A DNA stretch of 64,000 nucleotides from Collybia mongolica. Its lineage: Eukaryota > Basidiomycota > Agaricomycetes > Agaricales > Clitocybaceae. Positions within the stretch are counted from its first letter, which is position 1, and every line of letters starts with the position of its first letter. Location of the stretch: NCBI GenBank assembly GCA_013420905.1, contig JAAXNY010000009.1, forward strand, positions 2,604,001 through 2,668,000, written 5' to 3'. The notes below the pieces were generated by a model. The model made no database searches. It had not been told where the DNA came from and saw nothing but the letters and a program-made list of their open reading frames with translations. Both the position numbers and the translations under genes were made by a program. Below are positions 24,101 to 32,060 of the stretch, piece by piece.

Positions 24101-26652
24101 CTCCACCAATGAATCCCATAGTGCATGAGCCCGGACTATTGGATGCTCTAAAAGGTGGCCATGATGGACTTGACGTCCTGGACACAATCCGGGGTCGTTA
24201 CGAAGAAGATAATTTTTTTCGGATGGTCCTCGAGACTCCTAAAGCATTTCGGAACTTTGAATATGTTGACGGAATCCTCTACATGAAGTCCAACGATGTT
24301 CGGGTATTATGTGTCCCAGCTGTCATCTACAAAGGACGAAGTATTCGTGAGGTGATAATTTCGGAGGGCCATAGTCTGTTGGCTCACCTTGGGCCTCAGA
24401 AAACCCTGTCATACCTCCGAAGCTACGTGTGGTGGAAAGACTTAACAACGGACATTATTAAATTCTGTGATTCATGCGTGACATGTCACAGGAGTAAACC
24501 CAGTACACAGAAGCCGTATGGCTTGCTCAACCCGCTGGAAGTGCCCGGGAAGCCTTGGGAATCAATAGGAATTGATTTCGTTGGCCCATTGCCCGAATCA
24601 TTGGATAGGGACGCATCATACGATTCAATAACAGTCATTATTGACTTGTTGTCAGGTATGGTGCATTTGGTACCTAGCCGGACAGACTACAATGCTAGAC
24701 AGGTAGCGGAGCTCATCTTCTATCATGTCTATCGATTGCATGGCCTGCCGAAGTCAATTGTTAGTGATAGGGATGTGCTGTTCACAAGTACCTTCTGGGA
24801 ACACTTGCACAGACTAATAGGCACCAAGCTTCGCATGTCGAGTGCTTATCATCCTGAATCAGATGGCGCCACGGAGCGCGCAAACAGGACGCTGACGCAA
24901 ATGATTCGTCAGTGTGTGAACCCTGCTCAGAAGGATTGGGTATCGAAATTACCTGGGATAGAGTTCGCGATTAACTCGTCACGTTCATCAACAACGGGAT
25001 ATGCACCGTTTTTTCTGAATACTGGTCGCATGCCTCGAAGTATGATCTGGGATGCTCCCTGCAAGGACGAGTACCCAGGAGTGCGTGTGTTTGCCAACAA
25101 AGTGAAGAATGCTATCATGCATGCACATGATTGTATCCTGGCAGCACGTGTGAAGCAGACACGTTCTGCTAACCGTAAACGTCGTGAGTCACCTTTCATA
25201 GAAGGTGATTTGACTTACATTTCGACAAAAAACATAGCCTTCCCCAAGGGGTTGGCTAGGAAACTTGTGCCTAAGTTCATAGGGCCATACAAGTTAGTGA
25301 AAGACTTTGGTAATAACTCTTATAGAGTGGACTTACCTGCTGAACTCAAGAAGAGAGGAGTGCACGACGTGTTCCACTCCTCGTTGTTGCGTGTCCATGT
25401 CCCGAATGATGACAGGTTGTTCCCAGGACGGACGGAGTCCCAATTTCAATTGACGAATGACCCCGAAGCCGAATGGGCAGTTGATCGGGTTTTGTCCCAT
25501 TCGGGGTCTGGGGCTGAATCAATTTTTGAACTTCGGTGGAAGTCTGGGGATACGACATGGTTGCCGTTCAACAAATGCGACCACCTCGTCCAACTTCAAC
25601 AATACCTCGAAGCCTGGAACGCGCCTTCAATTGGAAAATTGGGCCCAGGCTCGGGAGCGCCTCCTGAAGATGACGTTCAGGTAGTTTTGAATTCAATCAT
25701 GCTTGCTAATGCTGAGACAGGTTATGATTTTGGGTCTGAGACATTGCCGCCTGGCGGCAGCCCTACTATCATAAATAGGAAGTGTCATAGGACTCGCCGC
25801 TCCCCCAGTTTTCCTCCGACCACGATAAGCTTAGACTTCGAACCGCGTCAAACTTCCACCTTCCCTCTACACCACTCGAGCCCAATGGCACCCTACTATA
25901 TCCCGAATGACCAGCTTACAGCTTTCGAGCGCGACCCGAGAACCCTTGTCTTCACACATGTCGAAACCAACCAGCGCATCTCTTACACCCGAGATCAGGT
26001 AGAGCTTTGCCTCATTTATGACAATCGGGTTCGCTCGCGCCTTAAAAACCCAAAACCCGACCATACCCCCTTTCCCGAGCCCGCAGGTTATGCCGACCTT
26101 GCCAATCATATCAACATAGAACCAACCTTAGATGACAAGTATCGGCTCCTTCACAACACGGGCAACGGACCGTTTACGGATGGTGTGGGCGGCAAACTTC
26201 GCGTAACTCACCTTATGGGTCCCGCTCCAGTTCAGGCTGTAATTGCTGCGTCAGCGAGCGCTCACTCTCAAGAGACGATGGCTAAGCGCGCGTCTCTATT
26301 CGACGAGTGGGGCTTGGAGGATAATCCGGACTTCAAGAAAATAGTGGGTGCGGCCTTGATAGAGTCGTGTGCCATCCGAATGAAGAGAGAGAAGAGAAAG
26401 AGCGAGGCGATTAAAGAGCGAAAAATGGTTCAGGCGGCAAAGGCGGTACTTGGTAATAGCGCCCCGGATTCCGTTCCAAAAGCAAAGCGAAAGAAGCTCG
26501 CGGAAGTTCCAACGGTCCCTCCTTCATCGTCTCGTACTACGCCCACCCCGAACCTAACTACCCAGAAACCGACACCTCCGACTGCTCGCGAGGGCGCGCC
26601 TTACAACACGAACGACGTTTCAGCCCCTCGCGACGACGCCATGGAGGCCTGA
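18103..26652 (+). CDS. Gag-Pol polyprotein of Ty3/gypsy retrotransposon (single 2849-aa frame)
   Basis: One frame without stops or frameshift; no gag/pol boundary slip is visible. Seen in order: a low-complexity N-terminus, a capsid-like retrotransposon gag region (about residues 420-600), a CCHC knuckle (C688, C691, H696, C701), an acidic Ser-rich and then Trp-rich spacer of nearly 600 residues, the aspartic protease LLDSGS with D1296, reverse transcriptase with FDLKDAF and YLDD (1614-1617), RNase H (ITDGCSTG, WYTDHKGL), the integrase HHCC zinc region (HSLLAHLG ... CDSCVTCH) and catalytic D2158, D2222, E2258 with exactly 35 residues between the last two. A GPYKL module follows near 2393 and a chromodomain-like segment near 2458-2506 (WAVDRVLS ... 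FELRWKSGDTTWLPF). The last 340 residues have no recognisable domain and include basic, NLS-like patches. All catalytic residues checked are present, so the element may be active. Confidence 0.95.
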   Translation: MSTRRATLRSHAAAAVPSRIPVPIKGTPSAKSIGADESALTELTGSESLALETASAPAGQTESSSRESGSTVRRSYSDVAASRPASPVQNEGQRSALTIGDRKESVETPATAGVTTHESGELPWMEVRHKKGSRANSHFSESGNSTSSKELGGSAQYYSPMPNFRYNKLNKSSTLHPDVENVVIQAESQLTEKQKSILRKREAATSSNRTFETPFVIRDGASKGKSVDRTGRGPVDIEGAGIDLEDIDLKAQHEEFAKWKALQQFKKVGSENIFPPLPFARSTPHAVRIQTEVEPVKMTPRTADLELQEMRDEIAHLKQMVEISNMEKLLKQKKTVSVTMRPSSQITPDSYLGRAIERVGGDRGSFWSGTGIDPARAGGYESDSSSPPSSTSLYDAGQKKHDLGRENIAYNEMASLKSKLTLKPVPPTAYDGSADPRAYHRFVTEATAYVEDGGVRDDKKVFVVSRFLNGRARTFYMQKISLNPYSWDLQKFYVALFDYCFPLDFINNQRSRLENTYQNDRSVRDYVYRLDELYSMVGRVSRRARVIKLWTGLQPLIQTELYKARLHPELSTWEEIVAEAEVIEMAHSVNKRMRGYSDNQGPRKFTPNKFTKGRATNGNSHGTNEVSQGNGGNSKPKNGGQTNDHKREDGKPTTNKGHSSNNLKSQVPKPGAQLPPKQLAEYLAAGRCFECHQLGHMSRQCPRKNNIRQEGMKPGPPGVSAAAISLTSDLGLSAAALEATTESNDLSVNAISWSSDIYDDLPSLQKVTGSIDSLDSLPALQSVSASYVSSSESLPSLESVPDTSLRSEEEHGLRHLVVIPDEPSLSVLRKIGLWLSCLDSEELDPNSSDECSDDELDSLGDGERIMPDDSISMACFTLPVWIKDEVDVDTTRHQPVLGPNGPLLELESVMREFDGPGSELSKDTPMKLASCKSESSGLMNEDDLPDLQYVSNSSSYASSGAVASFKEWEMECIHRDILLEQLNLRINEMEHQTRCFPVECVGDIPAQNAARILSLAGWYPWDPSLGYHAGRDGFRVRRVSSQHHMIEARLSPVEWMEGVNIPSSYLLNANFDLPTWFAWAVILREQNMSHKECSERPWPRSWRLGNAFEHIVPLLLESGAPYLGDYQGVKEVGRFRLSLILESVGKDRGYVVFDDGLRYQCILPEILLRQEAFDIISWYNSQLSTAYAELRDLTEGCVEGEELDWLFNEHEKPWHVRESDTQERLAVELASQLMIRDDPEHGLVEVVHINGIHIEPGTYPAIQRNAAVARDFTRLVPKPIVVVVHINDKPCRALLDSGSLADFMSTTLADQLKVNKTNLAKPLPVHMAVQGSRTVVNSGTTINVRYQNINEQRYFDIINISNYDLILGTPFLFQHQVLLGFNDSRVIIGSDKALPMKGDNVKKLSSRAMDVTTHRIDEARTTIRRHAQKAIADGSPTGMPPLRAINHTIPLIDESKRYSWRKVTCPEALRSQWNTKRDSYLESGRWEWTNSANTIPMLCLFKVGKPKHMPELRTAMDARERNANTVKMSSPLPEPEGVFRRVAVKPHCSVFDLKDAFEQNRIKPSDVWKTAFTTPDGNMVSHVAQIGDCNVPATHQSVMMYIFAPYIGAWLDIYLDDLVVYSDTLEDHIKHCSIVFDILAREKFYLSEKKMQILPEEVKLLGHVITKDGVKMDPAKVNKVKNWKTPTSRDLCLQFLGTVSYLADDIAKVRIPMGVLHNVCGSTVPFRWSYLEERAFNEIKEYASLCEKNSRVPLNYNVDAERINMITDGCSTGVAGVINQGNDWTKGKIAAFYSAKLNKAQQNYPVHEIEMLAGVETMLRHRDILQGCSFRWYTDHKGLIHLLNQKNLSGRQARWMEKIAEFDFEVIFLPGTENALADALSRLYSNDAKGTVRAPTEYTQFDPTQDHVEGIQELVTMPLLVGAEAGASVPPKQQRSARKLPEAPAETGRPETSREFASRMKDKFRVHGPRSHQVDGRATRAIESPAPLVAAPKATTEEASPPMNPIVHEPGLLDALKGGHDGLDVLDTIRGRYEEDNFFRMVLETPKAFRNFEYVDGILYMKSNDVRVLCVPAVIYKGRSIREVIISEGHSLLAHLGPQKTLSYLRSYVWWKDLTTDIIKFCDSCVTCHRSKPSTQKPYGLLNPLEVPGKPWESIGIDFVGPLPESLDRDASYDSITVIIDLLSGMVHLVPSRTDYNARQVAELIFYHVYRLHGLPKSIVSDRDVLFTSTFWEHLHRLIGTKLRMSSAYHPESDGATERANRTLTQMIRQCVNPAQKDWVSKLPGIEFAINSSRSSTTGYAPFFLNTGRMPRSMIWDAPCKDEYPGVRVFANKVKNAIMHAHDCILAARVKQTRSANRKRRESPFIEGDLTYISTKNIAFPKGLARKLVPKFIGPYKLVKDFGNNSYRVDLPAELKKRGVHDVFHSSLLRVHVPNDDRLFPGRTESQFQLTNDPEAEWAVDRVLSHSGSGAESIFELRWKSGDTTWLPFNKCDHLVQLQQYLEAWNAPSIGKLGPGSGAPPEDDVQVVLNSIMLANAETGYDFGSETLPPGGSPTIINRKCHRTRRSPSFPPTTISLDFEPRQTSTFPLHHSSPMAPYYIPNDQLTAFERDPRTLVFTHVETNQRISYTRDQVELCLIYDNRVRSRLKNPKPDHTPFPEPAGYADLANHINIEPTLDDKYRLLHNTGNGPFTDGVGGKLRVTHLMGPAPVQAVIAASASAHSQETMAKRASLFDEWGLEDNPDFKKIVGAALIESCAIRMKREKRKSEAIKERKMVQAAKAVLGNSAPDSVPKAKRKKLAEVPTVPPSSSRTTPTPNLTTQKPTPPTAREGAPYNTNDVSAPRDDAMEA

Positions 26653-26682
26653 ATATTCCTTGGAGGAATATTGGAGGGCGTG
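26652..26682 (+). other. Hairpin and polypurine tract before the 3' LTR
   Basis: From the last base of the stop codon, two 9-base arms (26652-26660 and 26664-26672) form a perfect hairpin with a 3-base loop. A purine-rich stretch (GGAGGG) leads to the 3' LTR at 26683. The purine part is the likely plus-strand primer; the role of the hairpin is unknown. Confidence 0.55.
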
Positions 26683-27066
26683 TGTAAGGATCGAAACTCG
26701 TGACTCCCCTTCGGGCCGTCCCTCTTTTCCTTCCCCTAAAAAAACTTATGAAAAACTTACCGGGTTTCCGATCCCTCCACCCTCTCGTTTTTCCTTCCCG
26801 CTTTCAATTCACTATAATTGATCGACGCCTCGATCTCTCGAGGCTATACAGTTAATTTTCATTCTATTCATTCTAATTCACTAAAAATTTACATTACATA
26901 CACACCTCCTTAGCTACCTATATAAAGGTCCTTCTCGGTCTGTATGTAACCTAGCTTACCTTGAATCTACTGTTGTTATAACGGTTCCCTCGAGACTTGA
27001 GCTAAAATCCCCTCTCGTTGTGCTTTAACTGCTAGTCACTCTTGTCACTAGTCACTTATCGTCACA
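26683..27066 (+). repeat. 3' LTR
   Basis: 384 bp, reads identical to the 5' LTR. Followed directly by the right GAAAA target duplication (27067-27071). Confidence 0.95.
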
Positions 27067-27071
27067 GAAAA

Positions 27072-27101
27072 GCTTGTCCCACGTGCGTTTGAGCGATTTT
27101 T
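27072..27101 (+). repeat. Left TIR of the DNA element, inner 30 bases
   Basis: Continuation of the inverted repeat cut by the retrotransposon. Starts GCTTGTCCCACG and ends in the T run after GAGCG. It pairs with the inner part of 28216-28261. Confidence 0.85.
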
Positions 27102-27475
27102 TAATAAAAAAAAGACGAAAAATCAAAAAATTCGAACCGGCGTCATTCACGACGTATGGGACTCCAGGACCATGCTATTTCATTGTATGATTGCTGATGT
27201 GAAGCAGTTTGTGCTCTAGCTTGTTGATGAAGGGTGGTAGATTGACAATGTTGCAGCTTTGGTGTCTCGGTGAAAAGCATTCGACACTGGGAAGAAAATT
27301 ACACTTCATATGACAGCATTATTCCACCAGATCTTGGACTTAGAGAGATGTATAATGAAGATATGGATTAGACTACAATAACGAGAGTACATGAGTACTA
27401 TTTATACTAGGTGTGAGTATTGTGTAAGTAATTCCTACTGGAGGGTACAACAATGGTCCTAGGATATGGTCAATG

Positions 27476-28129
27476 CTAAAAGAAAGAGTATAAGAGGTGA
27501 TTATAACCAAAGGGAACAAGCATGACTGGTACATGCAAATGTATCAGCGCCAGCGGCACAAGTATGGGTCCAACAAGATCGAGGAGAGTGCTATAGCATC
27601 TTGCCATGGATGGAATCCAGCAATGGTCCACGATGAGCGGATGGTGGAAGGGTTGCTCATCGCCTGAGCTATCTGAGTCTGAGGGGGTTGTCAGATTTGT
27701 GCTTGGTTGCTGTCCTCGCACCTTGTTGTGAATGTGTTTGAAGATGTATGTGAGCGATTCTTTATTTGACAACTCTTAATACTGCTCTTGCCGTTTTGTT
27801 CCCTTAGCAGGTGTGCAAATCTTGAATTTGGCTTAAGTAGGTGCAGTGTGTCGAGCTTCTTCTGCAGACTTCTCAGTTATATACAACTTTGCCGAGAATC
27901 ATACACACTTACCCTTAGAAATTGGACCTGTGTCGCTTTCTTCCTCTACCCCTTGCTCCTCTATGGTTGACCTGACCCCAGGGTTGGCGCCTTTGTCGCT
28001 GGGTTGTTTGATATTGCTCAAGTGGGTCTTTGCCTGCAAAACTGGCAGATCATCAAATTCTCCATCTCTTTCGGCTGGATCTTTGGATGATGGGAAGCCC
28101 AACTCATTATCCAACTCATAGTCAGACAT
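27476..28129 (-). other. Possible coding remnant inside the DNA element
   Basis: On the minus strand an ATG at 28129 opens about 70 acidic, protein-like codons (MSDYELDNELGFPSSKDP) ending at a good GTAAGT donor. Further on, a frame at 27476-27772 carries a Ser/Asp-rich piece (SDSDSSGDEQP). No splice joining was found that keeps both in one frame, and no transposase signature is visible. It may be a decayed or captured gene fragment. Evidence is weak. Confidence 0.25.
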
Positions 28130-28215
28130 CTAGAGTGTTTTAAGAGTGTAGAGAAGCGTAGGGCCTGTGTTGAGGAAGCATAGGTGTTTTTCTATTTTTT
28201 CTATTTATTTTATTT

Positions 28216-28261
28216 AAAAATCGCTCAAACGCACGTGGGACAAGCTTTTCCGAAACACCTG
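28216..28261 (-). repeat. Right TIR of the DNA element
   Basis: 46 bases, exact reverse complement of the rejoined left repeat, followed by TA at 28262-28263. Confidence 0.87.
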
Positions 28262-28263
28262 TA

Positions 28264-29065
28264 TATGAATTACGTAAATTCTCTTTCAAAATATGATATT
28301 TGAGAGAAAGGTCTGTTGGGGTTTCAACTGGACATCGATTGAAGGTGAAAGTTTGTACATGGCCCCTGTGACATTTAGCGACTAGCTGGCGGACCTAGTA
28401 TGAGAACCCCTTGACAACTGGGAACACCCACGTAGGACAATGTATGAACCATTCTTCCCGATCACTTCATATGTTGTGACATTGAGGCGAAAGCTTTGTA
28501 CCCTATATTGATCTTCGTGTGAGAGTCTCAATTTTATAACTAGTGACTGCCGGAAGGAAAGCGGTAGTTACAGTAGAAGCTGGGGGTGGCTTTGAGAGAG
28601 GGTCGTTCCTTGGTGCGGGGGACTAGAAATGAGGGCGTGAAGAGCCAGTAGTCAATGCACTATTGTTCGAATAAAGCCTCAAAACTCAACAGTTCCGACC
28701 CCACACTCGGCAATTGTGGAGGACAATTTATTTCATAGTTTCACAGGATGAAAATACATTGCAGACAGTGTACTGATTAATGAAATTGGGGAGTGGGGCG
28801 GGGAAGCGATATGAGCCAGACCCAGAATCAGGTTATGATATTACTGTGACGTGATGATGACTGAAGACAGGGAGAAAATAATCTGTCATAGGTGATGAAG
28901 AATGGAACGGGCAGCATTGATTAGAAGGTTGAGTATGATTAAAATGGTTGACCAAACAGCAGATAGCAGAGGACAAGTTTCAGAGCCGATGAGAAGAAGC
29001 TTGGAAGACCAGAGTACCAGAAAGCCAAGCGAGTAACGGAAGAGTAACAGCAGAGGCGCAATCAA
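28264..29065. other. Intergenic region right of the transposons
   Basis: About 800 AT-rich bases with no open frame worth reporting. It includes the 3' flank of the next minus-strand gene. Confidence 0.45.
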
Positions 29066-30176
29066 TCAAGAGATCTTGCTGAGAATTCCTTTGACCTTCT
29101 TCTCGGTCGAGATATTGTCGTCCTTGTCTAATGATTTTGCGTGTCGTTCGAGATTAGCGATAGTATGTTCAACTTTTCCCGGCAAGTTTTTAAGGGTTTC
29201 TAAAGACGGCTCGGCTATAACGGGTTAAATACTGTGGCACAGGAAAATGAAAGCCGTTACCAATGGCATTGATGGATTTCTCGAATTCGGTCCATAGGCG
29301 ATCGCGAGATGCGTAAGCTTCCTTCAGTTGTGCAAGAAGTTCTTCGACGTTACCCTGTCCGACGAGGTCATCAACGCTAAATGCCAAGATAATTTATGAC
29401 AGTACCTGTGTTGTCACATAAGCATGAGCCAGATCGTCTTGTTCTTTTATTGCCATGGCCTCCGCTGCTTTGCATGCATTGTTGAAGAGTATGATGCCCT
29501 TCCCGAACGACATGTCGACCCTCTCTTCCAGGACGCGATAGAGAGCCTTTACGTGGTTGACAGTGGGAACAAGAGCTTCGGCAATTTCTTTCTTCAGTTC
29601 TTTGCCACATAGATCGAATGAGTTCTGTAACGAGTTAGCTAGGTGGTCGATTTTCTCGTCTTTATCATCCTCGGGTCTGTAAAATCATGTTAGTTAGTTA
29701 CTGTATGCGTGTAAGAAAATCATGTATACTTACGCTTCCTCCATCAAGTCGGAAAAGAGGGTGCTCTCCTCCTCCCAGTGGAAAAAAGAATCTTCATAAA
29801 GGGGCTCTTCCTCTTCCTCGCCGGAGGCGTTGGGGCCAGCGTAATAAGTGTCTTCTTCATCCAGATCAAAAGTGCGGTAGTCGTTGAAGGGAGTCCTGAG
29901 GCGCCGCTGAACCGGGCTGGGACTTTCGAATATGGGCTGAAGGATCCGTGTTCGGGAGATCTGTGTAGAGCTGTGCGACGGTCGAGGGGCGGCGTTCCGT
30001 CGCGTAATTTCTCCGGAGTTTCTTTTGTGCCTCAGAGGAGACTTATTCCACGGTTTCAAGTCTGCAAAACATGAATAAAGGTACTTTCAGGGGCTCCACG
30101 ACGCTCTGTATATCGACGTACAGGGCTTAGGGGACCTCGAGCGAACTCTGTGGCGGAAGGGGGAGGACCTGGCCAT
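29066..30176 (-). CDS. Protein of unknown function, basic N-terminus and helical C-terminus
   Basis: Five exons on the minus strand: 30122-30176, 29734-30061, 29406-29676, 29261-29354 and 29066-29214, giving 298 aa. N-terminal third: Arg/Ser/Pro rich (MARSSPFRHRVRSRSPKPY, NSGEITRRNAAPRPS). Middle: acidic (FDLDEEDTYY, ASGEEEEEPLYEDSFFHWEE). C-terminal half: long amphipathic helices likely to form coiled coils (KELKKEIAEALVPTVNHVK, EELLAQLKEAYASRDRLWTE, LPGKVEHTIANLERHAKSL). No known domain recognised. The layout, a disordered charged head and a helical tail, is common in kinetochore, septin-associated and scaffold proteins, but I cannot assign one. All splice phases agree. A tempting 23-base intron near 30070 is not needed, because the 60-base intron 30062-30121 restores frame. 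Confidence 0.65.
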
Positions 30177-30513
30177 GGCTGATGAGACAGGAGTTTAAAC
30201 TCCGCTGATTTGCCCCTTGCCGTCGTGTGTGGTCGGCGCTTGGTCACACCGCTGTCCCCTACTTTTACTTGCCTGACCTTCTTTTTTCCCTGCTTTGGTC
30301 AGTTCGTCTTCGTGGACAGTGTCGAGCCCTGTCAAATCTCTAATTGAATTATACTTGCTGCCAGTCTTCGAGCCCGTGGCCGGTGCTCCTCTCAGCCTTT
30401 CCTAGCGACCCGAAAAGCCCTTGTCGAACGATCATGAATGCCCGTCCTCATAAGGTGGTTTTTCATTTCAGATATTCCTTTGATTGCGCACTGACTAGGG
30501 AACCCAGCAATCT
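30177..30513. promoter_or_regulatory. Divergent intergenic promoter region
   Basis: 337 bases between the start codons of the unknown minus-strand gene and the first G-gamma gene. Both promoters must lie here. No individual element can be named. Confidence 0.45.
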
Positions 30514-30884
30514 ATGTCTGAGCTGAAGCTGCGCAGACTGACGGAGCATAATCAGCGGTTGCGGGAGGATCTGGCTAGACCGAGAGTGAGGGTGAGTGAG
30601 GCTAGTCAAAGGTGAGCATCATATCCTTCCCCCATGGTTAACAACACAAGATGCTGATACATCACTCAGTTTGATTCGTTTCTGCAAGACCACAAAAGAC
30701 CATCTTGTACGTTTGATCCCTGTTTTTGATGTGGCTCAGTCGTATCATACGGGTCGCCCTATACCTGTCATGGTACTAATTTGTTCCATATTTTTCCCAG
30801 GTGCCGTCAGTATGGGGACCCGTGAACAAAAGTGAAGATCCATATGCGCCGCCAGCCCAAGGCTGCAATTGCGTGATAATGTGA
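30514..30884 (+). CDS. G-protein gamma subunit, copy 1 (CaaX CVIM)
   Basis: Three exons: 30514-30611, 30670-30706 and 30801-30884, giving 72 aa. Starts [20 protein letters not shown], a GGL-type coiled-coil helix, continues with [20 protein letters not shown] and ends GCNCVIM. The terminal Cys-Val-Ile-Met is a CaaX prenylation box, and the Cys two residues upstream could be palmitoylated. Fungal G-gamma subunits pair with a WD40 G-beta and tether it to the plasma membrane for pheromone or nutrient signalling. Copy 2 follows 800 bases downstream on the same strand with the same two intron positions and phases. Too short for most gene finders but fully supported by splice phase and motif order. 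Confidence 0.9.
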
Positions 30885-31687
30885 TCGTACTGCTTGTCTT
30901 CCTTCGACACCTGGTTTTTACACACGAATGGAGAGAGGTTCGCCGTCATGGGCCTTAGTTCTTGGGAGATCCATTTTCTTATATTTTTAGTGATTCCGTC
31001 CTTCCGCGATGCACGACAGATGCATATACCGTTTCTCATTACATACCTCAACAAACCCCCACGCTCTTTTTTTTCTTGTCCGGCATCCACCCTCCGTCCA
31101 CCCCTCCTCCCCAAATGGATACACGATAGTGCTATTCAGTAGACCCAAACTCCCTATCCGTTTACCTCTTGGCTATTTTCGCCTTCCATCCTGCCACCTT
31201 GGGGGTTTGATATCGAGTATAAGGCTCTAACATTATATTATACTTTTCTATCCCGAGTTTTGTCCTGCGCATCTCCTCGTAAATATATCTATTGCATGCG
31301 TCCGACATGCGGATGCTCGGATTGAAATTTGAAGTCTGATGAGAATAAATGTCTGATGGGTTGCCGAGTTGGGATTGGCTGTTCACACTGGTTACCTGAA
31401 CCTGACATTGACAAGAAACAGCCCGTGAAAATATCAGGTAACAACGCAGAAATACCCATCTATTGAGCGCTCATACATCCGCATCACCTTCTTCTCCGTC
31501 CCATCTCTTCCAGCTTAGAAACAACCCCTTGAGAGTTCCATTCTCAAACTTTCCTCGACATTTGGTTCTATTGTAAGTAGGAAAAATTCACGTTACTTCT
31601 TCACAGGCACTCAGCCATATTCTTAGACGTCTTGATCAACAACCTTCGCCAACTACTACCCACCCCATCCTATAATCCCAGCTCAAA
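30885..31687. other. Spacer between the two G-gamma genes
   Basis: About 800 bases. The part before the second gene is pyrimidine-rich, as in many fungal promoters. No further gene seen. Confidence 0.45.
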
Positions 31688-32060
31688 ATGAGTTCGCGCG
31701 CAGGTGGTCGACAGACCATGTCCGACCTGAAACTTCGGAGGTTGGTCGAGCACAATCAGAGACTACGGGAAGATCTTGCTCGGCCGAGGGTGAAGGTCAG
31801 CGAAGCTAGCGCCAGGTGAGCAGCCCCACACTATGCACAGCTTAGGAGCTCAATGCAACGCGGCCCAACTAGTCTCATTCGATACTGCAAAACAACAAAG
31901 GATCATCTGGCAAGTTTTCCCCTTTTCCCACTGTGCCTTGTAACATTACTCATCCACGTAACCACTGCAGGTTCCTTCTGTGTGGGGGCCAGTGGGCAAG
32001 TCGGAAGACCCGTACGGACCAAAAGGGAACGGGTCCTGCTCTTGCTGTTCCATACAGTGA
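31688..32060 (+). CDS. G-protein gamma subunit, copy 2 (CaaX CSIQ)
   Basis: Three exons: 31688-31815, 31873-31909 and 31971-32060, giving 84 aa. An extra N-terminal leader ([10 protein letters not shown]) precedes [20 protein letters not shown], so translation might also begin at the internal Met that matches copy 1. The centre, [20 protein letters not shown], is nearly identical to copy 1. The end SCSCCSIQ gives CaaX box CSIQ, with Cys residues just upstream for possible palmitoylation. A final Gln favours farnesylation over geranylgeranylation in general CaaX rules. The second intron starts with GC (donor GCAAGT at 31910), while the matching intron in copy 1 has GT; this is clear because both must yield DHL|VPSVWGP. 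The two proteins differ mostly at the tail and leader. Confidence 0.9.

Larger units (their letters stand above)
17548..27066 (+). mobile_element. Complete Ty3/gypsy LTR retrotransposon
   Basis: An element of 9519 bp bounded by two 384-bp LTRs with TG...CA ends, flanked by a GAAAA duplication and carrying one uninterrupted gag-pol frame. The two LTRs read as identical over their whole length, so the insertion is recent. Domain order (protease, reverse transcriptase, RNase H, integrase, chromodomain-like region) puts it in Ty3/gypsy, chromovirus-like branch. It landed inside the left inverted repeat of the DNA element that surrounds it. Confidence 0.95.
17532..28261. mobile_element. DNA element with 46-bp TIRs and TA flanks, interrupted by a retrotransposon
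   Basis: The segment starting CAGGTGTTTCGG at 17532 and interrupted at 17548 resumes at 27072 and runs to 27101. Its exact reverse complement occupies 28216-28261. Removing the retrotransposon and one copy of its 5-bp duplication gives an element of about 1206 bp with perfect 46-bp terminal inverted repeats. TA stands on both outer sides (17530-17531 and 28262-28263), which fits the TA target duplication of Tc1/mariner-like elements, although TA could also be part of the repeats. No transposase is recognisable inside, so it is probably non-autonomous. The intact repeats suggest a fairly young element, and it must be older than the retrotransposon sitting in it. Confidence 0.82.

Noticed and set aside
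18103..26652. Many minus-strand frames inside the gag-pol region (for example 21046-21432).
   Set aside because: All are shadows of the 2849-codon frame.
30062..30090. A 23-base intron (GTACCT...TTGCAG) that would rescue a minus-strand frame starting MTKRRPHTT.
   Set aside because: Too short for a spliceosomal intron; a 60-base intron with a different start codon restores the frame cleanly.
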